DNA from: Hyphomicrobiales bacterium
GTDB lineage: Bacteria > Pseudomonadota > Alphaproteobacteria > Rhizobiales > JAJFHB01
Direction: 5' to 3'
Length of the DNA stretch: 58,107 nt
Assembly: GCA_021775615.1 (NCBI GenBank)
Contig: JAJFHL010000383.1
Coordinates: forward strand, 1 to 58,107
The translations under genes and the position numbers were made by a program. Position 1 is the stretch's first letter. Each line of letters starts with the position of its first letter. Positions 8,146-17,204 of the stretch are shown piece after piece. Below the pieces are notes generated by a model. That model had not been told where the DNA came from, ran no database searches, and saw only the letters and a program-made list of their open reading frames with translations.

Positions 8146-11100
8146 TCACCCCGGCGTTTCCGCTTCGAGGGACATCAGCGCGGCATTTCCGCCCGATGCG
8201 GTCGTGTCGGTGCTGGTGACCCGTTCAGTGGCGAATCGCGGCAGATAGTGCGGGCCGCCCGCCTTTGGTCCGGTGCCGGACAGCCCTTCGCCGCCAAAAG
8301 GTTGTGCGCCGACCACCGCGCCGATCTGATTGCGGTTCACATAGATGTTACCGACACGCATACGGGCAGCGATTTCCTCAGCCGTCGAATTGATACGAGT
8401 GTGGATGCCGAGCGTCAGGCCAAATCCCGTCGCGTTGAGCGCGTCACAGACAGCGCCAAGCTTGTCGCTCTGGAATTGAACCACGTGCAGGACCGGGCCG
8501 AACACTTCTCGCTCCAGCAGAGAAATGTCCTCAAGCTCGTAGGCCGCCGGGGAAACGAAAATACCAGCGGACGCCGATGCCGGAAGCGGTAAATCGATCA
8601 ATGTGGACGCCTTGGAGGCCATGCGGGCTTTGTGCGCGTCGAGGATCTTGCGCGCGTCTTCATCGATGACCGGCCCGATATCGGTTGTATAATCCAGCGG
8701 ATCGCCGATCCGCAGTTCTTCAATGGCGCCGGTGAGCATTGGAATGACCCGGTCCGCCACATCGCTTTGGACAAACAAAAGCCGCGCGGCCGAACAACGC
8801 TGGCCGGCGCTGTCAAAGGCCGAGTAGACCACGTCGCGCACCGCCTGCTCGGCAAGTGCCGTTGAATCGACGATCATCGCGTTCATGCCGCCGGTCTCGG
8901 CGATCAACGGAACGATCGGCCCCTCGCGGGCGGCCAGGGTCTGGTTGATGATCCGTGCCGTGTCGTTGGATCCGGTAAAGGCGACGCCGGAGATCCGCGG
9001 ATCGGACACCAGCGCTGCCCCCACCACGGCGCCATCGCCTGGCAGCAGATGAAGTACCGAACCTGGCACCCCTGCCGCGTGCAGCAGTCGGACGGCCTCG
9101 AAAGCAACCAGTGGCGTCTGCTCAGCCGGCTTGGCGATCACAGCATTGCCTGCGGCGAGGGCCGCCGACATCTGGCCGGTGAAAATGGCGAGCGGAAAGT
9201 TCCACGGGCTGATGCAGCAGAAGGTGCCGCGGCCGTGCAGTTCCAGATCGTTGCGCTCGCCGGTCGGCCCGCCCATGCGCAGCGGGCCGGAGAACTCGGC
9301 GCGGGCGCGCGCCGCGTAATAGCGCAGGAAGTCCACGGCTTCGCGGATGTCGCCGAGTGCGTTGTCGATGGTCTTGCCGGCTTCGCGGATGATGACCGCC
9401 ATCAGCCGCGACGTGCTCTGCTCGTAGAGATCCGCGGCCTTCTCCAGAATTTCTGCCCGCCCGGCGCCGCCAAGCGCATTCCACGATTCCTGCGCCGCGT
9501 CGGCGAGGCTCAATGCCCGGTCGATGGTTGCGGGATCGGTTTCGACGATTTGCCCGACAGTGACACTGCGGTCATGCGGAGAGGTGATGTCCCGGGACAC
9601 ACCCTTGGCCGGCTTGCCGTCGACCAGCGGCGCCGCCTTGAAGCCGCGCTCGAGGTGAGATCCGATCTCGTCCAGGTACTGGCCCCGCGTTGCATTGTCC
9701 CACAACGGATAGCCGGAAGAATTCCGCCGCGGCGCAAAGATCTCACGGGGGCCAACGATTTTCGGGTTGGGGACGACATCAAACGAGGTCAGCGCTTCCA
9801 TTGGATCGGCGATGATGTCGCGAATGGGAGCTTCATCATCCGCCAGCCGGTTGACGAACGACGTGTTGGCGCCGTTCTCCAGGAGGCGCCGGACCAAATA
9901 GGCCAGCAAGTCCTCGTGGCTGCCGACAGGGGCATAGATGCGACACGGCCGGTTGAGTTTGTTGCCGCCGACCACTTCGTCGTAGAGCGCCTGCCCCATG
10001 CCGTGCAGGCGCTGGAACTCGAAGCCTTCCTCGGCGCCGCTCATCACCATGATGGCGGCGAGAGTGTGGGCATTGTGAGTGGCAAACTGCGGGTAGAACA
10101 CATCCATGCGGCCAAGCATCAGTTTGGCGCAGGCCAGATAGGAGACGTCGGTCGACGCCTTGCGGGTGAACACCGGATAGGTGCTGAGCCCCTGTTCCTG
10201 GGCGCGTTTGACCTCGGTGTCCCAATAGGCTCCCTTGACCAGGCGCACCGGCAGGCGGCGGTCGGTCTCCTCGGCCAACCTGGCGAGCCACTCCAATGCC
10301 GGATAGGCGCGACGGCCGTAGGCCTGGACGGCGAGGCCGAGCCCCTGCCAGCCTTTCAACTCCTTGGCATGCGCAAGAGCGCCGAACACTTCGAGCGAGA
10401 TGTCGAGCCGGTCGGCTTCTTCGGCATCTATGGTGAGGCCCAGTTCCTGATCGCGCGCCATCATTGCAAGTTCGAGAATGCGCGGCAGGAGTTCGTCGTG
10501 AACACGGTCCGCCTGGCGCTCCTCGTAACGCGGATGCAGCGCCGACAGCTTGACCGAAATCGAGGGGCGTTCGTAGACCGTTTCTTCGGGCTTCATGGGA
10601 CCCGCCACACCGGCGACCTTCTTGAGCGCGTCCTTGTAAGCTGTGAAATACCGGTCGGCGTCGACCATGGTCATGGCGGCTTCGCCCAGCATATCGAAGG
10701 AAAAGCGATATCCGATGGCCGCCTGCGGAGCGCCCACGTCCATCGCTTCCTCGATGGTGCGGCCGAGCACGAACTGCTTGCCCATGATCCGCATCGCGTG
10801 TCGCATGGCCTGGCGGATGATCGGCTCGCCGGTACGCGAAATCACATGCTTGAAGTATCCGAGCACGTCCTTTTTTGCGTCAGTGCCCAGTTCCACGACA
10901 CGGCCGGTCAGCATCAGCCCCCAAGTCGACGCATTGACGAAAAGCGAGTCGGAGCGGCCGAGATGGTCCTCCCAGCCGCGCCCCGCGATCTTATCGACAA
11001 TCAGCTTGTCCTGGGTTTCCGCATCGGGGATGCGCAACAGGGCTTCAGCCAGGCACATCAGCACGACCCCCTCCTCGCTGGAGAGAGAGTACTCATGCAT

Positions 11101-11286
11101 GAATTCGTCGACACCGCCGCTCTGTCTGCGGCCGGCGCGCACCGCATGGACCAGACGGCGCGCAAGGGTTTCGACGCTGCCGCGCTCGCCATCGGTGAAC
11201 CGGGTGAGTTCAATCAACCGGTGCACGAGTTCGGTTTCGTCGGTCAGTGTATTGGCCGCAATTGCGGAACGGTCCGGAAGTGTCAT
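8146..11286 (-). CDS. putA: Bifunctional proline dehydrogenase / L-glutamate gamma-semialdehyde dehydrogenase PutA
   Basis: PutA oxidises proline to glutamate in two steps (FAD-dependent dehydrogenase, then NAD-dependent aldehyde dehydrogenase) with channelling between the sites. The 1046-residue protein has the proline dehydrogenase barrel (RLPVRLVKGAYWD, YAPVGSHEDLLAYLVRRLLENGAN) followed by the aldehyde dehydrogenase domain with VAFTGSNDTA, ETGGMNAM and the catalytic Cys near residue 831 in GQRCSAARL. There is no N-terminal ribbon-helix-helix domain, so it cannot repress itself as E. coli PutA does; this fits the divergent Lrp-type gene putR. The start is ATG with a 158-bp spacer to putR. 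Confidence 0.97.
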   Translation of the reverse strand: MTLPDRSAIAANTLTDETELVHRLIELTRFTDGERGSVETLARRLVHAVRAGRRQSGGVDEFMHEYSLSSEEGVVLMCLAEALLRIPDAETQDKLIVDKIAGRGWEDHLGRSDSLFVNASTWGLMLTGRVVELGTDAKKDVLGYFKHVISRTGEPIIRQAMRHAMRIMGKQFVLGRTIEEAMDVGAPQAAIGYRFSFDMLGEAAMTMVDADRYFTAYKDALKKVAGVAGPMKPEETVYERPSISVKLSALHPRYEERQADRVHDELLPRILELAMMARDQELGLTIDAEEADRLDISLEVFGALAHAKELKGWQGLGLAVQAYGRRAYPALEWLARLAEETDRRLPVRLVKGAYWDTEVKRAQEQGLSTYPVFTRKASTDVSYLACAKLMLGRMDVFYPQFATHNAHTLAAIMVMSGAEEGFEFQRLHGMGQALYDEVVGGNKLNRPCRIYAPVGSHEDLLAYLVRRLLENGANTSFVNRLADDEAPIRDIIADPMEALTSFDVVPNPKIVGPREIFAPRRNSSGYPLWDNATRGQYLDEIGSHLERGFKAAPLVDGKPAKGVSRDITSPHDRSVTVGQIVETDPATIDRALSLADAAQESWNALGGAGRAEILEKAADLYEQSTSRLMAVIIREAGKTIDNALGDIREAVDFLRYYAARARAEFSGPLRMGGPTGERNDLELHGRGTFCCISPWNFPLAIFTGQMSAALAAGNAVIAKPAEQTPLVAFEAVRLLHAAGVPGSVLHLLPGDGAVVGAALVSDPRISGVAFTGSNDTARIINQTLAAREGPIVPLIAETGGMNAMIVDSTALAEQAVRDVVYSAFDSAGQRCSAARLLFVQSDVADRVIPMLTGAIEELRIGDPLDYTTDIGPVIDEDARKILDAHKARMASKASTLIDLPLPASASAGIFVSPAAYELEDISLLEREVFGPVLHVVQFQSDKLGAVCDALNATGFGLTLGIHTRINSTAEEIAARMRVGNIYVNRNQIGAVVGAQPFGGEGLSGTGPKAGGPHYLPRFATERVTSTDTTASGGNAALMSLEAETPG

Positions 11287-11444
11287 GGAGTGCCTCGATC
11301 AGACAGGTACAGCGTCTCAAATTCTTCTCAGAGTATGACAAATTCCCGGTAGCGTTTCCCACCAAAGATTTGCGCATCTCAATGTAATTCGCGCTATTCT
11401 GGGCGCCAACAGTCGTAAAATCGCTATCTTGAGGACTTATCAGA

Positions 11445-11909
11445 GTGACTTTGGACACCATCGACATCGCCATCCTTGAACAATTGCAGGCGGACAGCCG
11501 CATTCCAATGGTCGAACTGGCAAAACGCGTTCACCTCAGTGCGACGCCTTGCGTCAAAAGGGTCAAGCGCCTTGAAGCCGACGGCATCATCCAGGGTTAT
11601 CATGCGCGGCTCGACCCGAAAGCTCTGGGCCGGTCTCTTTTGGTGTTCGTTCAGGTGTCACTCAACAGCACCGATGAAAAGACGCTGGATGCGTTCAACC
11701 AGGCCATGCGCGCCATACCCGAAGTCCTGGAGTGCCACATGCTGGGTGGAGGCTTCGACTATCTCGTTAAGCTGCGCACCCGCGACATGCAGGCCTATCG
11801 ACACTTTCTCGGCCATGTTCTCGGAGCCCTCGAAACGGTCGAGACGACACACACCTATTTCGTTATGGAAGAGGTCAAGGAAAGCACGCTATTGCCGGTT
11901 GCCGGTTAG
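11445..11909 (+). CDS. putR: Lrp/AsnC-family regulator, probable proline-responsive activator PutR
   Basis: The 154-residue protein has an N-terminal winged helix (LDTIDIAILEQLQADSRIPMVELAKRVHLSATPCVKRVKRLEADGIIQGY) and a C-terminal RAM/AsnC ligand-binding domain (ending HTYFVMEEVKESTLLPV). The start is GTG with GAGGAC about ten bases upstream. Its position, divergent from a putA lacking its own DNA-binding domain, is the classic arrangement in Agrobacterium and Rhodobacter, where PutR activates putA with proline as co-inducer. The shared 158-bp spacer should hold its binding sites. panC follows on the same strand 64 bp later. Confidence 0.9.
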   Translation: MTLDTIDIAILEQLQADSRIPMVELAKRVHLSATPCVKRVKRLEADGIIQGYHARLDPKALGRSLLVFVQVSLNSTDEKTLDAFNQAMRAIPEVLECHMLGGGFDYLVKLRTRDMQAYRHFLGHVLGALETVETTHTYFVMEEVKESTLLPVAG

Positions 11910-11973
11910 AGCGCTATTTCTCACACAATCCACCGCGCACAGCGCACCGATGACAGGACACGAGCGCAACATT

Positions 11974-12822
11974 ATGTCCAATACCCCGGATGTCGTCAGA
12001 ACGGTCAAGGAGCTGCGCGGTATCACGGCCGAGTGGCGCCGAGATGGCGAAGCCTCGGCGCTCATCCCGACGATGGGTGCGCTGCACGAAGGCCACCTGT
12101 CGCTGATCGATCTGGCGCATGAACATGCCGACCGGTCGGTCGTCAGCATATTCGTCAACCCCAAACAGTTTTCGCCGGCCGAAGATCTCGCGACCTATCC
12201 GCGCGATGAAGAGGGCGATCTGGAAAAGCTCTACGAGCGCGATGCGGACCTCGTTTACATCCCCGACGGTCCGGAAATGTATCCGCCCGACTTCTCAACC
12301 TCGATCGGCGTCGAGGGCATGTCACAGAGCCTGTGCGGAGCGTCGCGCCCGCATTTCTTCGGCGGTGTCGCGACCGTGGTCGCCAAACTCCTGATCCAGG
12401 CGCAATGCGACTATGCGGTCTTCGGCGAGAAGGATTATCAGCAGCTTCTCGTGGTCCGCCGCATGGCGCGCGACCTCAACATCCCGACCGAAATCCTCGG
12501 TGCGCCGACAGTTCGCGAAGACGACGGTCTCGCCATGTCGTCGCGCAACCAGTATCTGAGCCGGCAGGATCGCGAAATGGCACCGCACCTCTATGCGGTG
12601 CTGGAAAACGTGGCGGAGAGCATTCGCGCCGGAGTCGCTGTCGGCAAGGCACTTCACGAGGGGGTGCAGGTGCTCGCCCAGGCCGGATTTGACGTCGACT
12701 ATCTGGAACTGCGGGACGGCCGCACCCTGGAACCGATAGACGCGCTTACCGAATCCTCCGGGCGCATCTTCGCCGGCGCCTATCTCGGCAAAACGCGGCT
12801 GATCGACAATATCGCAGTTTGA
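11974..12822 (+). CDS. panC: Pantoate--beta-alanine ligase
   Basis: PanC joins pantoate and beta-alanine with ATP to give pantothenate, the coenzyme A precursor. The 282-residue product has the nucleotidyltransferase signature ALIPTMGALHEGHLSLI, then SIFVNPKQF, the pantoate-binding region, FFGGVATVVAKLL, VFGEKDYQQLLVVRRM and the late SSRNQYLS segment. The frame stays open upstream into putR, but homology begins at VVRTVKELRG; ATG at 11974 gives a normal length and ATG at 11950 is possible. No strong ribosome-binding site precedes either. The gene ends 14 bp before the convergent DUF1489 gene. panB is not in the window. Confidence 0.95.
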   Translation: MSNTPDVVRTVKELRGITAEWRRDGEASALIPTMGALHEGHLSLIDLAHEHADRSVVSIFVNPKQFSPAEDLATYPRDEEGDLEKLYERDADLVYIPDGPEMYPPDFSTSIGVEGMSQSLCGASRPHFFGGVATVVAKLLIQAQCDYAVFGEKDYQQLLVVRRMARDLNIPTEILGAPTVREDDGLAMSSRNQYLSRQDREMAPHLYAVLENVAESIRAGVAVGKALHEGVQVLAQAGFDVDYLELRDGRTLEPIDALTESSGRIFAGAYLGKTRLIDNIAV

Positions 12823-12836
12823 ACCGCGCGCCAGCG

Positions 12837-13253
12837 CTACAACAATCCCAGCTCCGCGAGATCGGCGCGCATTTCCGCGGGCAGCGCGTCGGTATCGCCG
12901 CCGCGCGGCAGGTCGGGAGGGGTGTCCTCGCCCTTCAGGTAGCGCCAGCCCTGGAAGGCGCGGCGCGGCTGGGGTTTGGTCGGCACCAATTGAGGATCAA
13001 ACACGAGCTTGCAGCGCCCGATGCCTTCCTCGTCGGTGAACCGCACGATATCGACGATCCTCTGGCGCACCTGGATGAATCCCTTGATCACCCAATAAAG
13101 CGATCCTCCGTCAAGGATCTCGTCGGCACGCTTCGGCGCCATCCGGGTGATGTGAAAGATCTCCTTATGCTCGCGCAGGCGACGGTCCTGCCAATAGCGC
13201 AGGTCGTCGATCTCACTGACACCGACACAGAGCTTGATGATGTGAAGCGACAT
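12837..13253 (-). CDS. DUF1489 family protein
   Basis: The 138-residue protein matches DUF1489, a small conserved alphaproteobacterial family of unknown function: SLHIIKLCVGVSEIDDLRYW, HITRMAPKRADEIL, GSLYWVIKGFIQVRQ and RAFQGWRYL. No signal peptide or membrane segment. The open frame runs 23 codons further upstream, but the ATG at 13253 matches where the family begins. It lies 84 bp downstream of mccA on the same strand, so it may be read from that transcript. Function unknown. Confidence 0.85.
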   Translation of the reverse strand: MSLHIIKLCVGVSEIDDLRYWQDRRLREHKEIFHITRMAPKRADEILDGGSLYWVIKGFIQVRQRIVDIVRFTDEEGIGRCKLVFDPQLVPTKPQPRRAFQGWRYLKGEDTPPDLPRGGDTDALPAEMRADLAELGLL

Positions 13254-13337
13254 ACGGCTCACTCTACCGGAGAGCACCTGTCTGACAAAGCGACTGCGCC
13301 ACCGACCCGGCATCTTGTCCACAGGGGACCGGAGACG

Positions 13338-15371
13338 TCACCCGGCCTCGGCAATCTCGAGGGCAATCAACATCTGCCCTTCATCCACCTGATCTCCCTC
13401 GCCGGCGCCCAGTTCGCTGACCGTACCGTCGGCGCTGGCGACCAGCGTATGTTCCATCTTCATCGCCTCGAGAACGGCGAGACGGTCTCCCTTGCGCACA
13501 ATTGTGCCTGCCGCAACATCGATCTTGATGATCTTGCCTGACATCGGAGCGCGGACAAGACCTCCGCCGCCTTCTTGATCGGCGTCGCGGGCGAGCAGAT
13601 CCTGAGCGCGAATCTCAAGTTGGTGCCCACCGGCGGCGAGCCACAGGCGGCTTTCGGTGAAGATATACTCGGCCGACGCGTCTTCGCCGTCGACGGACCC
13701 GGTGACGCGCTCATTGCCGACAGACACACCGGTGACGGCAGCCGATGCCGACGCCTCTTCGGTCACCACCTCGACACGGTCTTCGGCATCGCCGCGATGG
13801 ATAACAATCCTGGTATCGGTTCCGTTCACCATGAGATGCAGCCAGTCGCGCCGCCCGCCGCCCAGAACCCAGCCGTCCCGGGCATCCCACGGTGATATGC
13901 GTTCGTCGGTGGATCGCTGGCCGGCTTCGTGGCCACGGCGTTTCAGAAACTCCACCCAGCCATAGGCTCCAAGAGCGAGGAGCGCCGTCGGCGTTTCCGC
14001 ATCGACCAGGGTGTCCATCCGGGCATCAATGAACCCGGTATCGAACTTTCCAGATATGAAGTCCGGATGTCCGACGAGGCGGCTCAGGAAACCGACATTC
14101 GTGCGCAGGCCCAGCACCCGTGTCTCATCAAGGGTCTGGCGCAACCTTGCCAGCGCGATCTCGCGGGTCGGCCCGGCGCAAATCACCTTGGCGATCATCG
14201 GGTCGTAGAACGGGGACACTTCGTGCCCGGCGGCAACGCCTGTGTCGATGCGAACCGACCCACCCTGCCTTGGAAAGCGCAATTCATGCAGAGTGCCGGT
14301 CTGCGGCAGGAAACCCGATGCGGGATCTTCGGCATAGAGCCGCGCTTCGACCGCGTGGCCGTTAAGCTTGTCGAGATCAGCCTGGGCAAAGGGCAAAGGC
14401 TCGCCCGCGGCCGCGCGAAGCTGGAACTCCACCAGATCGACACCGGTGACCATCTCCGTCACCGGGTGCTCGACCTGGAGGCGGGTGTTCATTTCCATGA
14501 AGAAGAAGGCGTCCGCATCGAGCCCGTTGCTGCCGTCGGCGATGAACTCGACGGTGCCCGCCCCTTCGTAGCCGACCGATTTCGCGGCCGCCACGGCGGC
14601 GGCGCCCATGGCGGCCCGCATCTCGGGCGTCATGCCGGGCGCCGGTGCTTCCTCGATCACTTTTTGATGACGCCGCTGCAACGAGCAGTCCCGCTCGGAG
14701 AGGTGGACGCAGTTGCCGTGTGCGTCGGCGAAAACCTGGATCTCGATATGGCGCGGCGATGTCACGAAGCGCTCGATCAGCACACGGTCATCACCGAATG
14801 CGTTTTTGGCCTCGCGCCGGCACGAGGCAAGCGCCGCGGCAAAGTCGCCGCCGTCATCCACGCGGCGCATGCCCTTGCCGCCGCCACCGGCAACCGCCTT
14901 GATGAGCAGCGGGTATCCGACCTTGCCGGCTTCGGCCGCCAGCAGATCGTCATCCTGGCCTTTACCGTGATAGCCCGGCACCACCGGCACGCCGGCCTTC
15001 TCCATCAGGGCCTTGGCGGCGTCCTTCAACCCCATCGCACGGATTGCGGAGGGCGGTGGACCGACAAAGGCAACACCGGCTGCGGCGCAGGCCTCGGCGA
15101 ACTCCGCGTTCTCCGACAGGAACCCGTATCCCGGGTGAATGCACTCGGCCCCGCTCGACCTGGCGACTTCGAGGATCTTTTCGCTCTTGAGATAGCTTTG
15201 CGTCGCCGCCGCCGGGCCCAGGAGATGCGCCTCGTCGGCGAGCGATACGTGCAGCGCGCCGGCATCGGCTTGCGAGTAAACCGCGATCGTGCGCAGGCCG
15301 AGGCGCTTTGCAGTACGGATGACGCGGCAGGCAATCTCGCCGCGATTGGCAATGAGGACGGATCGAAACAT
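13338..15371 (-). CDS. mccA: Methylcrotonyl-CoA carboxylase, biotin-containing alpha subunit
   Basis: This subunit carboxylates its biotin with bicarbonate and ATP; with the beta subunit it carboxylates 3-methylcrotonyl-CoA in leucine breakdown. Biotin carboxylase domain: FRSVLIANRGEIACRVIRTA, HPGYGFLSENAEFAEAC, the ATP-grasp GGGGKGM loop and EMNTRLQVEHPVTE. The C-terminal biotin carrier has EAMKMEH with the biotinyl lysine at residue 638 of 677. The ATG at 15371 matches the family start; the frame extends 12 codons further. The sequence is closer to MccA than to propionyl- or acetyl-CoA carboxylase as I recall them, and mccB is in the same window, 4.7 kb upstream in transcription order. Confidence 0.9.
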   Translation of the reverse strand: MFRSVLIANRGEIACRVIRTAKRLGLRTIAVYSQADAGALHVSLADEAHLLGPAAATQSYLKSEKILEVARSSGAECIHPGYGFLSENAEFAEACAAAGVAFVGPPPSAIRAMGLKDAAKALMEKAGVPVVPGYHGKGQDDDLLAAEAGKVGYPLLIKAVAGGGGKGMRRVDDGGDFAAALASCRREAKNAFGDDRVLIERFVTSPRHIEIQVFADAHGNCVHLSERDCSLQRRHQKVIEEAPAPGMTPEMRAAMGAAAVAAAKSVGYEGAGTVEFIADGSNGLDADAFFFMEMNTRLQVEHPVTEMVTGVDLVEFQLRAAAGEPLPFAQADLDKLNGHAVEARLYAEDPASGFLPQTGTLHELRFPRQGGSVRIDTGVAAGHEVSPFYDPMIAKVICAGPTREIALARLRQTLDETRVLGLRTNVGFLSRLVGHPDFISGKFDTGFIDARMDTLVDAETPTALLALGAYGWVEFLKRRGHEAGQRSTDERISPWDARDGWVLGGGRRDWLHLMVNGTDTRIVIHRGDAEDRVEVVTEEASASAAVTGVSVGNERVTGSVDGEDASAEYIFTESRLWLAAGGHQLEIRAQDLLARDADQEGGGGLVRAPMSGKIIKIDVAAGTIVRKGDRLAVLEAMKMEHTLVASADGTVSELGAGEGDQVDEGQMLIALEIAEAG

Positions 15372-15433
15372 GGGCGAGGTTATGTCACCGAAGGCGGCAT
15401 CAGGCAATGCCCGCGCGCGACCAGTCCACGGTG

Positions 15434-16306
15434 CTACGATGCAAGTTCGACCGGGATCTTGAGATAGCGCACGCCGTTATCCTCTTCCGGCGGCAGCTCA
15501 CCGGCACGGATGTTGACCTGGATCGAGGGCAACAGGAGGAGCGGCGTCGACAAGGTGGCGTCCCGTTCAGTGCGCATCTTGACGAAATCCGCCTGCGCGA
15601 CACCGCCGCGCAGATGAACATTCTCGCGTTCTTCGGCGACAGTCGTCTCCCAGGCGAAGTGATCGCGGCCCGGCGCTTTGTAGTCATGACACATGAACAG
15701 GCGGGTCTCACCCGGCAGGGAAAGCAACTTCTGCATCGAGGCGAAAAGCTGCTCCGCATCACCACCTGGGAAATCTGCCCGCGCGGTGCCGTAGTCGGGC
15801 ATGAAAATCGTGTCGCCGACAAATACCGCGTCATTGAACTTGTAGGCGACGCAGGCCGGCGTATGCCCCGGTGTGTGAAGCACCTCGACCTCCATGCCGC
15901 CGACATCGAACGTCTCGCCGTCTGCAAACAGGTGATCGAACTCGCGCCCCTCGTTGGAGACATCGTCGAGATTGAATACCGGCCGGAAGACCCGCTGGAC
16001 ATCGCGGATATGCTCGCCGATGCCGACCCGGGCGCCGGTCTTCATCTTGATGTAGCGCGAACTGGTCAGGTGGTCTGCATGGACATGGGTTTCCAGCACC
16101 CACTCGATGGTCACGCCGGCATCGCTCGCATCCTTCAGGATGGCGTCGGTGGAATGGGTATCCGCCTTGCCCGACTTGTGGTCGAAATCGAGCACCGGAT
16201 CCACAATGGCGCCGTGCATGGTTTCAGGGCTCCACACCAGATAGCTGATGGTGTTGGTGCCTTCGTGGAAATACCCTTTGATCTCAGGGCTGATCTGAGC
16301 CGACAT
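15434..16306 (-). CDS. MBL-fold hydrolase, persulfide dioxygenase-like (Blh/ETHE1 type)
   Basis: The 290-residue cytoplasmic protein has the metallo-beta-lactamase fold with THVHADHL (metal motif at residues 74-79), LHTPGHTPACVAYKF, AVFVGDTIF and LFMCHDYK. Spacing and the THVHADHLTSSRYIK segment resemble ETHE1/Blh enzymes, which oxidise glutathione persulfide to sulfite with a single iron, more than glyoxalase II. The start is ATG with GGGAGGAA upstream. In rhizobia Blh is often linked with the BigR regulator and a sulfur transporter; none is seen here. It lies between the mccA and alpha/beta hydrolase genes on the same strand. Confidence 0.85.
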   Translation of the reverse strand: MSAQISPEIKGYFHEGTNTISYLVWSPETMHGAIVDPVLDFDHKSGKADTHSTDAILKDASDAGVTIEWVLETHVHADHLTSSRYIKMKTGARVGIGEHIRDVQRVFRPVFNLDDVSNEGREFDHLFADGETFDVGGMEVEVLHTPGHTPACVAYKFNDAVFVGDTIFMPDYGTARADFPGGDAEQLFASMQKLLSLPGETRLFMCHDYKAPGRDHFAWETTVAEERENVHLRGGVAQADFVKMRTERDATLSTPLLLLPSIQVNIRAGELPPEEDNGVRYLKIPVELAS

Positions 16307-16425
16307 CGCAATTCCTCCCCAGGTCGAGATGGTCGCTTGCCCCTAATATCGGTTCTTTTGCGTGAGATTCCAATGGCAGATGGAGGTAATCCGCCGTCAA
16401 TGGTGTCGCAGGCACTGCATCGGAC

Positions 16426-17184
16426 TCAACGAACCGCCTCGGCCATCGTTCTTGCGATAATTCTGGCCAGTTCAACCGGCCTCTCAACACTGACGAAGTG
16501 ACCGCAATCGGCGATCTCGCGTTTCGGGACCTCACCCAGATGCGCGAGCACATCTGGATTGGCGCTCTTGTCGCCATAGACGTAGACCCGGGGCACGGTA
16601 AGACTCGCGAACATCCCCAAGAGCCGGCCTGAGTCGGACCATTCGACCACCGAACGGGCGCAGGCATGAAGAGCGTCCGCGTCGCAGGTCTCCATCCATC
16701 CGGCCCAGGCGCGGACGATGGGGTCATCGGAACGGCGTGCGCTGGCTTTGAGTTTTTCGAACTTGCCGTCGCGAAACTCAGCTGGATCCATCTCGGCGGT
16801 GCGCCGCGACAGCAGACCGCAGTCAGACGCAATCAGGTTGCCTTCGACGTTGATGAAGGAGGCGATTTGCAAGTCGGCATCCTGGGCGAGAAGCAGACCG
16901 ACCGCACCGCCCATGCTGTGGGCAACGAGATGGATCCGCCGGTCGTTCAGAGATTGCCGTTCCAGCAGTTCACGGACGCAGGTGGCCATTCCCTCCATGG
17001 CCCATGTTTCAGATGGCAGGCCGTGCGATGCGCCATGGCCCGGCAAATCGACAGCAAGCAGGCTTGGCGCGGCGAGCTCTCCTGTGTCCCAAAGTGCGGC
17101 GAAGTTTTCCTTCACACAGCCCAGCCCGTGCAGAAAAACGATCAGGTCTTCAGACCCCGATCTTTGCAGTGCTGCAAGCCCCAT
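16426..17184 (-). CDS. Alpha/beta hydrolase
   Basis: The 252-residue protein has the alpha/beta hydrolase fold: LIVFLHGLGCVKENF (oxyanion region HGLG), AVDLPGHGAS, the nucleophile elbow VAHSMGGAVG with Ser as nucleophile, VYVYGDKSANPDV with a late acid residue, and IADCGHFVSVERP with the catalytic His. No signal peptide. ATG at 17184 has GGAG nine bases upstream. It lies 20 bp downstream of the AraC-type gene and probably shares its transcript. Substrate unknown. Confidence 0.88.
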   Translation of the reverse strand: MGLAALQRSGSEDLIVFLHGLGCVKENFAALWDTGELAAPSLLAVDLPGHGASHGLPSETWAMEGMATCVRELLERQSLNDRRIHLVAHSMGGAVGLLLAQDADLQIASFINVEGNLIASDCGLLSRRTAEMDPAEFRDGKFEKLKASARRSDDPIVRAWAGWMETCDADALHACARSVVEWSDSGRLLGMFASLTVPRVYVYGDKSANPDVLAHLGEVPKREIADCGHFVSVERPVELARIIARTMAEAVR

Positions 17185-17204
17185 TGCGTGGATCTCCGGC
17201 AGAC